Below are positions 1 to 6,085 of a DNA stretch of 9,463 nucleotides, one piece after another. How positions within the stretch are numbered: position 1 is the first letter of the stretch; every line of letters starts with the position of its first letter. The stretch comes from SZUA-87 sp041687805. GTDB taxonomy: Bacteria > Actinomycetota > Acidimicrobiia > Acidimicrobiales > Aldehydirespiratoraceae. A model generated the notes under the pieces. That model made no database searches. It worked only from the letters and a program-made list of their open reading frames with translations, and was not told the DNA's origin. The position numbers were made by a program, and so were the translations under genes. The stretch is from the NCBI GenBank assembly GCA_041687805.1, contig JBDNJK010000074.1:1-9463 (forward strand), written 5' to 3'.

Positions 1-134
1 GCAGTGACCTGTCCTTGACCAGCGGTGCCGAGCTACTCGCCATCCAGGACAGCCTCAACAGCCGGCCTCGCAAGACCCTCGAATACATGACACCATCAGA
101 GAAGTTCGCAGCCCTCGTTGCAGCCACCCCTTGA
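1..134 (+). CDS. IS30-family transposase, C-terminal end only (5' end outside window)
   Basis: The frame starting at base 3 is open from the window edge to TGA at 132-134, about 43 residues. It reads AELLAIQDSLNSRPRKTLEY followed by MTPSEKFAALVAATP. The string NSRPRKTL-x-Y-x-TPSEKF is the typical C-terminal end of IS30-family transposases, just after the last catalytic residue of the DDE domain, so this is an insertion-sequence transposase cut by the window edge. The catalytic residues lie outside and cannot be checked, so activity is unknown. The stop is followed within about 7 bases by unrelated IS3-family sequence on the other strand. As I recall, the right inverted repeat of IS30-type elements can overlap the end of the transposase gene, so the element may end at about 130-140. 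Confidence 0.85.
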   Translation, partial: SDLSLTSGAELLAIQDSLNSRPRKTLEYMTPSEKFAALVAATP

Positions 135-140
135 TTCCGC

Positions 141-416
141 CATTTCGTTTGCTCGTTTGACCTCACGAAGCTCCTTACGCAGCGCTTTGTTCTCGTTTTC
201 GATATCAGCAACCGTCTGGGCTTTACGCGTCGACACCCGACTCGTCGGGGTGGCTCGTTTCGCCCAGTTGTACAAAGTCGCGAACTTCACATCAAGCACA
301 GGGGCGAGTCGCGCGCACACCGATTTCAATGACTCGTCGGGTTCACGAGACTCGAAAACCATCTCAACAGCAGCCTCACGATGGCCGCTCTGGTAACGGC
401 GTTGGATCTGGGTCAT
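141..416 (-). pseudogene. IS3-family transposase OrfA, truncated at its C-terminus
   Basis: Reading leftwards from ATG at 416-414, about 92 residues look like an IS3-family OrfA. There is an N-terminal helix-turn-helix (RRYQSGHREAAVEMV ... SVCARLAPVLDVKFATLYNW), then a heptad-rich helix (ENENKALRKELREVKRANEM) matching the leucine-zipper-like tail of these proteins. After residue 92 the similarity stops. The next 14 residues (AESRGGCNEGCELL) are antisense translation of the IS30 end, and the usual continuation into the rest of the tail and OrfB is missing. The start is well supported by AAGGAGGA six or so bases upstream on this strand (about 422-429). OrfA is the DNA-binding regulatory half of the OrfAB transposase. 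Without OrfB next to it this copy cannot transpose by itself. The remainder may lie to the left of the window if the IS30 element inserted into it. Confidence 0.82.
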
Positions 417-469
417 ATCCGTCCTCCTTAGGACAAGTATTTACCCTGCACCAAACCCCGAGCGATTCA
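141..469 (-). mobile_element. Remnant of an IS3-family element, left end and partial orfA
   Basis: The piece runs from the junction with the IS30 end (about 141) to a probable IS left end near 469. On the minus strand the sequence from 469 begins TGAATCGCTCGGGGTTTGGT. It starts with the TG dinucleotide common to IS3-family ends and resembles the GAACCGCCCCGGGTTTG-type termini I recall from actinobacterial members. OrfA begins about 53 bases further in, the usual leader length. The matching right inverted repeat is not in the window, so the boundary at 469 is an inference from this single end. Confidence 0.55.
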
Positions 470-638
470 CGATGTGATGGACTCGACAGGCCTCGATGCG
501 TCTGGATGCGACCAGACGCGATGAGACTCGAAACGCCTCGGCCGTAACTTGGGCCGATCTCGACGCTGGCCGTCCAATTCCGCAAGAAGGTATCCTCCAG
601 TTCCGCAAGTTGTGGTGTGTCGATTTCGTGAACGCATC
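470..638. other. Short spacer with repeats between IS3 end and ATPase pseudogene
   Basis: No credible gene was found here. The stretch holds a perfect 8-bp inverted repeat (GCGTCTGG at 498-505, CCAGACGC at 512-519, 6-base loop). It is flanked by two copies of a 16-base direct repeat at 480-495 and 525-540 (GACTCGA..., 14 of 16 identical). A second direct repeat, CA(A/G)TTCCGCAAG, lies at 575-586 and 598-609 (11 of 12 identical). There is no run of T after the hairpin, so it is not a standard terminator. Position just outside an IS end suggests a recombination scar, but function is unknown. Confidence 0.5.
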
Positions 639-1220
639 CCTGGATCGTGTCGTTTCCTGGCGTTGGTCGAGTCGGTGTTGGAGCGATTTCGTGACGAATC
701 GGTGTTGTTGCTTCAGGGTCCGCGTTCGGTGCGGAAGCCGACGTTGTTGCAGGAGGTCGCGTCTCGGATCGGCTATGCATGAATCATTACCGGCCGCGCA
801 AAGGCGTTCGACGGAATTGTCGAACGCATTGTCGGTGCGAGCAGTGTGACGAGTCGGGACGAGCCCGATGGTTTGACGACCATGTGCGGTTCACGCTCCA
901 GAGAGATGTTCGTGATATTGCCCGTATCGAGCAGGCCGCGGTCATGCCGCGACTATTGGAGCGCCTCGCTGGTCAGACCGCGCAGGTTCCGAACCTCGCG
1001 CGAGCCGCGCAGGACTTGAAGATCAGTGAGCGAACTGCCGACAACTATCTGCGACTTCTCGAAGCGGTGTTCCTTGTGCAGCGGCTCCGGCGTGGGGCAG
1101 TGGCGCAGGCGAGACGGCGATGAAGTCGAGGTTGTGTTGGACCTAGACGGCGGTGGCGTTGTGGCCTTTGAAGTGAAGGCCGCTCGGCCCAGCCTTTCTG
1201 GCCGGACTGGGACGCACTGA
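639..1220 (+). pseudogene. AAA-type ATPase with DUF4143 domain, decayed in several pieces
   Basis: Three fragments of one protein family lie in order. Fragment 1 (639-779, frame of base 639) carries the N-terminus and P-loop: FLALVESVLERFRDESVLLL then QGPRSVRKPTLLQEVA. The Walker A should read GPRSVGKSTLL, but here the conserved G and S are R and P, each explained by one base change. Fragment 2 (about 851-1087, a different frame) carries the DUF4143 part: RWFDDHVRFTLQRDV ... LPRLLERLAGQTAQVPNLARAAQ ... ADNYLRLLEAVFLVQRL. Fragment 3 (about 1095-1190, back in the first frame) is the C-terminal end GQWRRRDGDEVEVVLD ... VVAFEVKAARP. Walker B and the rest of the ATPase core between 779 and 851 are missing, as is the segment between VQRL and GQWRR. 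Intact relatives have roughly 400 residues or more. They are often linked with toxin-antitoxin or defence islands but have no settled function. The gene is surely dead. Confidence 0.85.
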
Positions 1221-1381
1221 GTCGCATGTGTTCGCACGGGTCACACGGTTTTCCACCGGCCCCCTTTCGTGGATCTCGATATGGCCAAGTGTGGGTTAAG
1301 GGTTGAACTCGCCCCTCCGACATCGGCACTGTTGTGTCCGCGCTGTTTGTGCGGTCGGCGTTTGCTGGTTACAGGTTCCCG
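1221..1381. other. Non-coding stretch between pseudogene and sufR
   Basis: No gene, tRNA or clear regulatory motif is visible here. Several frames are open for short distances, but without a ribosome binding site or a familiar protein pattern. It probably includes decayed sequence belonging to the ATPase remnant on its left. Confidence 0.4.
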
Positions 1382-1416
1382 CCTGAGGTGATCCTGGATT
1401 CTTCAGCACCCTCAGG
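1382..1416 (-). terminator. Possible weak terminator hairpin after sufR
   Basis: CCTGAGG at 1382-1388 pairs perfectly with CCTCAGG at 1410-1416, with two more pairs inside across a single bulge. The stem begins one base beyond the sufR stop codon (1418-1420). The loop is long (about 16 bases) and no T-run follows in the direction of sufR transcription. It may therefore only stabilise the 3' end or assist factor-dependent termination. Confidence 0.35.
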
Positions 1417-1417
1417 G

Positions 1418-2056
1418 TCATTCGGCGATACGGATGTCGTAGGCGCAGGTGTGCGCGCCCGCGGTCTTGTGGGTGATTCGGTCGACAGTGGCGTCGGGTA
1501 GTAGATCGCCAATAAAGGCGAGTTCGGCGGTGCAGGCTTGCCGGTAACGGTCGGCGACGGGCCAGATGGCGCAACTGTGAAGGTTGAGGTGGTAGTTCCT
1601 GTTGCCGACCTTCTCGACATCGGCCAGATAGCCCTGCTCGTCGAGGAGTTCGGTCAAGATGTCGATGCATTCGTCGGTGGGCTTGCCTGCGACACGCTCT
1701 CGGGCACCGTCGACGAGGCGCTCGCGGCGCCGGTCGAAGATGCGATCAATCAGTTCGGGGTCTTCGGCTTCGACCTGCTCGAGAATCTCGACCGAGAGTG
1801 CGGCGTCGTTGCCGGAGAACAGAGGTTCAGACTGCTCGGTGGCGTAGTAGTGATCGGCGGGTCGCCCTGGCTGTCCGCGTTGTTGGCGGGCGGCGACGAC
1901 GCCGGCGATGCGCAGGGCACCGAGGTGTTGGCGAACCGCACTCGACGAGATGTGGAGCTTGGTGGCGAGTTCATCAGCGGTTGCTTCACCCAGCCGCTTC
2001 AGTGTGGCCAGCACCCCGCGCTGGGTGGGGGAGATCTCGACGACGGGCGTGTCCAT
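1418..2056 (-). CDS. sufR: SufR-type iron-sulfur cluster-sensing transcriptional repressor
   Basis: SufR is a DNA-binding regulator that holds an Fe-S cluster and represses the suf genes, and often itself, when clusters are plentiful. An N-terminal winged helix-turn-helix occupies about residues 10-75 (numbered from the GTG at 2062): QRGVLATLKRLGEATADELA, then HISSSAVRQHLGALRIAGVV, then a wing QQRGQPGRPADHYYAT. A helical middle follows. The C-terminal part carries Cys164, Cys177 and Cys206 (LHSCAIW, RQACTAE, AHTCAYD). Their spacing fits the first, second and fourth positions of the CX12CX13CX14C pattern recalled for cyanobacterial SufR, with Ala191 at the third. Two starts are possible: GTG at 2062 (214 aa) or ATG at 2056 (212 aa). 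Neither has a Shine-Dalgarno sequence. ATG 2056 is preferred because a TANNNT hexamer (TAGCTT, 2068-2063) lies 6 bases before it, fitting a leaderless mRNA. The gene is divergent from the suf operon, the usual actinobacterial layout. Confidence 0.9.
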   Translation of the reverse strand: MDTPVVEISPTQRGVLATLKRLGEATADELATKLHISSSAVRQHLGALRIAGVVAARQQRGQPGRPADHYYATEQSEPLFSGNDAALSVEILEQVEAEDPELIDRIFDRRRERLVDGARERVAGKPTDECIDILTELLDEQGYLADVEKVGNRNYHLNLHSCAIWPVADRYRQACTAELAFIGDLLPDATVDRITHKTAGAHTCAYDIRIAE

Positions 2057-2172
2057 CGGCACAAGCTAGCACCAAAACCGACATAAAGAAGGTTTTACAA
2101 GGCATAACGTGTGAAATGCTGTCAATCGTGGTAGAACGCTGTTGTGGTCCCCCTAGGCAGGAGATAACTGTG
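2057..2172. promoter_or_regulatory. Divergent sufR / suf operon control region with overlapping inverted repeats
   Basis: This short interval must carry both promoters. Two overlapping inverted repeats stand out. AAAACC (2074-2079) and GGTTTT (2091-2096) match perfectly across 11 bases. TTTTACA (2093-2099) and TGTGAAA (2110-2116) match at 6 of 7 positions across 10 bases. On the plus strand TAACGT (2105-2110) fits TANNNT and would sit inside the second repeat. On the minus strand TAGCTT (2068-2063) could be the -10 of sufR, with the first repeat just upstream of it. TTGACA occurs on the minus strand at 2124-2119 but has no well-spaced -10. The repeats are plausible SufR operators because binding there would block both promoters. 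The exact site and both transcription starts are inferred. Confidence 0.5.
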
Positions 2173-2523
2173 ATGACGACGACCCAGCAGACAACCCCAT
2201 CGAGCATCATCGTCACCGACGAAGCCATCGCGAAAGTGGCGACGCTGCTGGACGAGGCGAACGAACCGGATCTTGGCCTTCGAGTAGCGGTGCGACCCGG
2301 CGGATGTTCCGGGATGTCCTACGACATGTTCTTCGACACCGAGACCAACGCTGATGACCACGTGGTCACCTTTGGATCGATCACCGTCCGGATCGATGCG
2401 CAGAGTGCTCCTCATCTCGTCGGTGCCACGCTGAGCTACCGCGACGGTCTGCAAGGTGCCGGCTTCAGCATCGATAATCCGAATGCGCAACAAAGCTGCG
2501 GGTGTGGCCAGTCGTTCAGCTAG
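2173..2523 (+). CDS. A-type iron-sulfur carrier protein (HesB/IscA-like), first gene of the suf operon
   Basis: A-type carriers bind Fe-S clusters or iron through three cysteines and pass clusters to target proteins in the cytoplasm. The 116-residue product has all three: Cys45 in RPGGCSGMSY, and Cys109 and Cys111 in QSCGCGQSF. It also has the family's conserved tail, LSYRDGLQGAGFSIDNPNAQ. Length is normal for the family. The start was set at ATG 2173; GTG at 2170 is in frame and directly before it. AGGAG at 2159-2163 lies 9 bases upstream of the ATG. The frame is open far upstream, but that part lies antisense to sufR and is not protein-like. The gene heads the operon, 81 bases before sufB, and is probably under SufR control. 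Whether it works as SufA, ErpA or a general carrier cannot be decided from sequence, so no gene symbol is given. Confidence 0.93.
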   Translation: MTTTQQTTPSSIIVTDEAIAKVATLLDEANEPDLGLRVAVRPGGCSGMSYDMFFDTETNADDHVVTFGSITVRIDAQSAPHLVGATLSYRDGLQGAGFSIDNPNAQQSCGCGQSFS

Positions 2524-2530
2524 TCGAAGG

Positions 2531-2567
2531 ATCGACGCTGCAATGCTGGCTGCAGTGCCCCGTCGAT
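2531..2567 (+). other. Hairpin between the hesB-like gene and sufB
   Basis: ATCGACG (2531-2537) pairs with CGTCGAT (2561-2567), and directly inside it CTGCA (2538-2542) pairs with TGCAG (2551-2555). This makes a 12-bp stem with an 8-base loop and a 5-base bulge on the 3' side. No T-run follows, so it is not a normal terminator. It starts 8 bases after the first gene's stop and ends about 25 bases before the sufB ribosome binding site. It could be an mRNA processing or stability element that sets the ratio of carrier to SufBCD. Confidence 0.5.
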
Positions 2568-2604
2568 GCCGCGCCCCGATGAGACCGACCGAAAAGGAAT
2601 CCTG

Positions 2605-4047
2605 ATGAGCGAGACTCTCCGATCAATCAAGGAAATGTCTGAGGCGAGCTACGAGTATGGGTTCAGCACCGATCTCGATACTGATATCGCGCCTCCCGGT
2701 CTCAACGAGGACATTGTCCGGCTCATCTCCTCGAAGAAGAACGAACCGGAGTGGCTGCTCGAGTGGCGTCTCAAGGCCTACGAGGCTTGGAAGACCATGG
2801 ATGAGCCCGATTGGGCCAAGCTCAACATCGCTCCGATCGACTACCAGGCGTTGAGCTATTGGGCGGCTCCAAAGAAGAAGCCCGTGCTCGACAGCATGGA
2901 CGACGTCGACCCCGAGATCCGAGACATGTTCGACAAGCTCGGCATCCCGCTGCACGAGCAGAGGATGATGAGCAACGTCGCGATCGACGCGATCGTCGAT
3001 TCGGTATCGGTCACCACGACTTTCAAGGCGACCCTCGCCGAGGCCGGTGTGATCTTCTGTTCGCTGTCCGAAGCGGTGCAGGACCACCCCGACTTGGTCC
3101 GAGAGCACCTCGGATCGGTCGTGCCGGTGCGCGACAACTTCTTTGCCGCGCTCAACTCGGCCGTCTTCTCCGACGGTTCGTTCTGTTACATCCCTGCCGG
3201 GGTGCGTTGCCCGATGGAGCTGTCCACGTACTTCCGCATCAACTCGCAAAACACCGGTCAGTTCGAGCGCACGCTCATCGTGGCCGAGGATGACGCACAC
3301 GTGTCCTACCTCGAGGGGTGCACCGCCCCCAAGCGAGACGAGAACCAACTTCATGCCGCCGTGGTCGAGTTGGTGGCCAAGGATCGTTCCGAGATCAAGT
3401 ACTCGACGGTGCAGAACTGGTACCCGGGTGATGAGAACGGGGTCGGTGGCATCTACAACTTCGTGACCAAACGTGGTCGGGCGCATACCGACGCCAAGAT
3501 CTCCTGGACCCAGGTCGAGACCGGTTCGGCGATCACGTGGAAGTACCCGAGCGTCATCCTCCAGGGTGACCGGTCGGTCGGGGAGTTCTATTCCGTTGCA
3601 CTGTCGACCAAGTATCAGCAGGCCGACACGGGTACCAAGATGATCCATATTGGCGCCGACACCACGAGTTCGATCATCGCGAAGGGCATCTCGGACGGTC
3701 ATGGCCAGAACACCTACCGAGGTTTGGTGAAGGTGATGCGCTCGGCAAAGAACGCACGGAACTACACCCAGTGCGACTCGTTGCTGCTCGGGAGCGACTG
3801 CGGGGCCCACACGATCCCGTACATCGAGGTCAAGAACGCCAGCGCCCAGATCGAGCACGAGGCGTCGACTTCGACGGTCGGGGAAGATCAGTTGTATTAC
3901 TGCCGCCAACGTGGCATGACCGAAGAGGATGCGATGTCGATGATCGTCAATGGGTTTTGTCGCGAGGTCTTCAACGAGCTCCCCATGGAGTTCGCCGTTG
4001 AAGCTGAGCGATTGTTGAGCGTGAGTTTGGAAGGAAGTGTCGGCTGA
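2605..4047 (+). CDS. sufB: Fe-S cluster scaffold protein SufB
   Basis: SufB is the main scaffold of the SufBCD complex, on which nascent Fe-S clusters are built in the cytoplasm from a persulfide sulfur donor and iron. The 480-residue product has the expected length (E. coli SufB is 495). The N-terminal part has LLEWRLKAYEAWKTMDEPDW. The beta-helical core contains SFCYIPAGVRCPMELSTYFR, HVSYLEGCTAP (Cys239), NYTQCDSLLLGSDCGAHTIP (Cys390) and QIEHEAS (His418, Glu419). Cys390 aligns with the E. coli cysteine (405) needed for cluster assembly, and Cys239 with Cys254, so key residues are intact. The start is ATG 2605 with AAAAGGAA about 6 bases upstream. An in-frame ATG at 2566 lacks a binding site and its extra 13 residues do not fit the family. 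The stop overlaps the sufC start by one base. Confidence 0.97.
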   Translation: MSETLRSIKEMSEASYEYGFSTDLDTDIAPPGLNEDIVRLISSKKNEPEWLLEWRLKAYEAWKTMDEPDWAKLNIAPIDYQALSYWAAPKKKPVLDSMDDVDPEIRDMFDKLGIPLHEQRMMSNVAIDAIVDSVSVTTTFKATLAEAGVIFCSLSEAVQDHPDLVREHLGSVVPVRDNFFAALNSAVFSDGSFCYIPAGVRCPMELSTYFRINSQNTGQFERTLIVAEDDAHVSYLEGCTAPKRDENQLHAAVVELVAKDRSEIKYSTVQNWYPGDENGVGGIYNFVTKRGRAHTDAKISWTQVETGSAITWKYPSVILQGDRSVGEFYSVALSTKYQQADTGTKMIHIGADTTSSIIAKGISDGHGQNTYRGLVKVMRSAKNARNYTQCDSLLLGSDCGAHTIPYIEVKNASAQIEHEASTSTVGEDQLYYCRQRGMTEEDAMSMIVNGFCREVFNELPMEFAVEAERLLSVSLEGSVG

Positions 4048-4829
4048 TGTTGCGAGTCAAAGATCTCACCGCCTCGATAGGCGAAACTCTGATCCTCAAA
4101 GGAGTAGACCTCAGCGTCGGGGCCGGCGAAGTCCACGCCATCATGGGGCCCAACGGATCAGGCAAGAGCACCTTCGCTCATGCACTTGCTGGGCGAGATG
4201 GCTATGAGATCGGCGGCACCGCCACTCTCGATGGGCAGGATTTGCTTGCAATGAAGCCCGAGGCCCGCGCCGCCGCCGGGCTCTTCATGGGCTTTCAGTA
4301 CCCGGTCGAGATCCCGGGAGTCAACAACATGTACTTTCTGCGTACCGCACTGAACTCGGTACGCAGAGCGCGCGGCGAGGACGAGGTCAGCGCCAGGGAC
4401 TTCCTGGCCATTGCCGACGAGGCCATGGCGTTGGTTGAGATGAAGAAAGACTTTCTGCATCGTGCGGTCAATGCCGGTTTCAGCGGTGGCGAGAAGAAGC
4501 GCAACGAAATCGTGCAGATGGCGGTCATGCAGCCCCGTCTCGCCGTGCTCGACGAGACCGACTCGGGCCTCGACATTGACGCTCTGCGGGTCATTGCCTC
4601 CGGCGTCAACTCGCTGCGTGGGCCTGATCGCTCATTGATCGTGATCACCCACTACCAGAGGCTCCTCGACTACATCGAGCCCGACTTCGTGCACGTTCTC
4701 GTCAACGGCAAAATCGTCAAGTCCGGCGATCGCACACTGGCGTTGCACCTCGAAGAGCACGGCTATGTCGACTTCGTCAACGACGATCTACGTGCTGCTG
4801 ACCGGCCACTCTCCGGAGCCGCAACGTGA
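4047..4829 (+). CDS. sufC: SufBCD complex ATPase SufC
   Basis: SufC is the ABC-type ATPase of the SufBCD scaffold. It binds SufB and SufD, and ATP-driven dimerisation reshapes the complex during cluster assembly; it is cytoplasmic and not a transporter. The 260-residue protein has every nucleotide-binding motif. Walker A is GPNGSGKST (34-42), the Q-loop is around Gln84 (GFQYPVEIPGV), and the signature is FSGGEKKR (145-152). Walker B is LAVLDE (165-170), the D-loop is SGLD (173-176), and the switch histidine is His202 (ITHYQRL). FSGGEKKRNEI and DETDSGLDIDAL are characteristic of SufC within ABC ATPases. ATG 4047 shares one base with the sufB TGA (TGATG), with AAGGAAG 9 bases upstream, so translation is probably coupled. 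The gene order B-C-D is kept. Confidence 0.98.
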   Translation: MLRVKDLTASIGETLILKGVDLSVGAGEVHAIMGPNGSGKSTFAHALAGRDGYEIGGTATLDGQDLLAMKPEARAAAGLFMGFQYPVEIPGVNNMYFLRTALNSVRRARGEDEVSARDFLAIADEAMALVEMKKDFLHRAVNAGFSGGEKKRNEIVQMAVMQPRLAVLDETDSGLDIDALRVIASGVNSLRGPDRSLIVITHYQRLLDYIEPDFVHVLVNGKIVKSGDRTLALHLEEHGYVDFVNDDLRAADRPLSGAAT

Positions 4830-6085
4830 CCACCGGTTCCATCGTCACTCCGCGCTCTCATCCGGCGTCGGCCGCAATCGTTGATCGGATCGACTCCATC
4901 GAGTTCCCGACCAAGCGTGACGAAGCGTGGCGTTACGCTCCCCATGCCAAGCTGGCGCAATTGTCGTTCGGCCCCGCTGGTTTGAGCGCGCCACCCGTTC
5001 CCGCCGACGTCGACCAGCAGATCCCGCAGCTCGACGGCCCGACGATCGTGATCGTCAATGGTGTCGTCGACCGGTCACGTTCGAATCTGGCCGCTCTGCC
5101 GAAGGGGCTCGCAGTGTCGAGCCTCGCCGAGGTGGCAGCCAATGAACCCGAGCGACTCGACCGGCACTTTCAGCCCAAAATCACTGACGCGTTCGTTGCG
5201 CTTAACGTTGCCTATGGCACCGATGGCGTGGTCATCGCCGTCGCCGAGGGCCAGCGACTCGAAACGTCGATCCACATCGTCAACATCAAGCTCCCGAGCG
5301 AGACCCACAACACGTCCTGCGCCGGTGTGGTGATTGCCCTCGGCCCCTCCGCCGCGGCAACGGTGGTGGAGACCCGCCTCGGCGATGCAGCCAGTGCGGC
5401 GCAGAACGGTGTCGGCGGTTTGAATTGCCGAACCACAATCACGCTGGGGGCGAACGCCTCCCTCGAGCACATCGTGCTGCAAGATCTTCCCCGGTCCCAG
5501 GTCCAACTCGGCGCGGTCGAGGTGACCCAGGCCGAGCGGAGCGAGTTCCGGGGGCGGTTGTTCAACCTCGGCGCCTCGTTCGGTCGCCTCGCGTACCACA
5601 TTGAACTTGCCGGCAGCGGTGCACGCACCGATCTGTCGGGCCTCTACTTTGGTCGCGGTGATCAGGTCCTCGACCAGCAGATCACCGTTGTCCACAGTGC
5701 GAAGGATTGTGTGAGTCGACAGTCGTTCCGCGGTGTACTCGACGACGACAGTGTGGGCGTGTTCAATGGCGGCGTCGACGTGCGACCCGGTGCCGATGGC
5801 ACCGACGCCGCACAATCCAATGCCAACCTGTTGCTGTCGGACCGGGCCGAGATCAACACCCAACCGCGGCTCGAGATCCTGGCCGATGACGTCTCCTGCA
5901 AGCACGGGGCAACGGTCGGACAACTCAATGAAACGGCGCTGTACTACATGCGCTCACGGGGCATCGACGCCGATACGGCACGTCGGCTGCTGATCAATGG
6001 CTTTGCGGATGAGATTGTGGAAAAGATCGGTAACAAGACTCTGCGAGCGTGGGTGAGCCAACGACTGGGGCACAACGATGGGTGA
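4826..6085 (+). CDS. sufD: Fe-S assembly protein SufD
   Basis: SufD is the SufB paralogue that pairs with SufB in the SufBC2D complex and takes part in iron acquisition and cluster formation at the SufB-SufD interface. The 419-residue product has the N-terminal helical segment FPTKRDEAWRYAP, a beta-helical core, and the conserved C-terminal block SNANLLLSDRAEINTQPRLE, then DDVSCKHGATVGQLNETALY. Cys358 and His360 sit in the CKHGA motif, at the same numbers as the functional residues of E. coli SufD. The C-terminal RRLLINGFADEIV is also typical. The start is GTG 4826, overlapping the sufC stop by 4 bases (GTGA), with CGGAG 7 bases upstream. No rival start is better placed. Confidence 0.96.
   Translation: MTTGSIVTPRSHPASAAIVDRIDSIEFPTKRDEAWRYAPHAKLAQLSFGPAGLSAPPVPADVDQQIPQLDGPTIVIVNGVVDRSRSNLAALPKGLAVSSLAEVAANEPERLDRHFQPKITDAFVALNVAYGTDGVVIAVAEGQRLETSIHIVNIKLPSETHNTSCAGVVIALGPSAAATVVETRLGDAASAAQNGVGGLNCRTTITLGANASLEHIVLQDLPRSQVQLGAVEVTQAERSEFRGRLFNLGASFGRLAYHIELAGSGARTDLSGLYFGRGDQVLDQQITVVHSAKDCVSRQSFRGVLDDDSVGVFNGGVDVRPGADGTDAAQSNANLLLSDRAEINTQPRLEILADDVSCKHGATVGQLNETALYYMRSRGIDADTARRLLINGFADEIVEKIGNKTLRAWVSQRLGHNDG

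Noticed and set aside
376..780. 134-codon open frame on the minus strand over the IS3 end and pseudogene start
   Set aside because: Low-complexity Pro/Thr/Arg-rich product with no family pattern; it crosses the IS end and the ATPase P-loop fragment.
1221..1420. Possible tRNA or small RNA between the pseudogene and sufR
   Set aside because: No T-loop, anticodon stem or acceptor pairing could be built, and no promoter is visible.
1538..2086. 182-codon open frame on the plus strand across sufR
   Set aside because: It is the antisense shadow of sufR, whose helix-turn-helix and cysteines are clear on the other strand.
2119..2124. TTGACA on the minus strand as the -35 of sufR
   Set aside because: No acceptable -10 hexamer lies 16-19 bases downstream, and the leaderless layout nearer the start fits better.
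2623..3909. 428-codon open frame on the minus strand
   Set aside because: It lies fully antisense to sufB, which has all family motifs. Long antisense frames are expected in GC-rich genes, and the product (rich in R, D, V, L) resembles nothing known.
5075..5923. 282-codon open frame on the minus strand
   Set aside because: Antisense to the well-supported sufD, with no binding site or recognisable domain.
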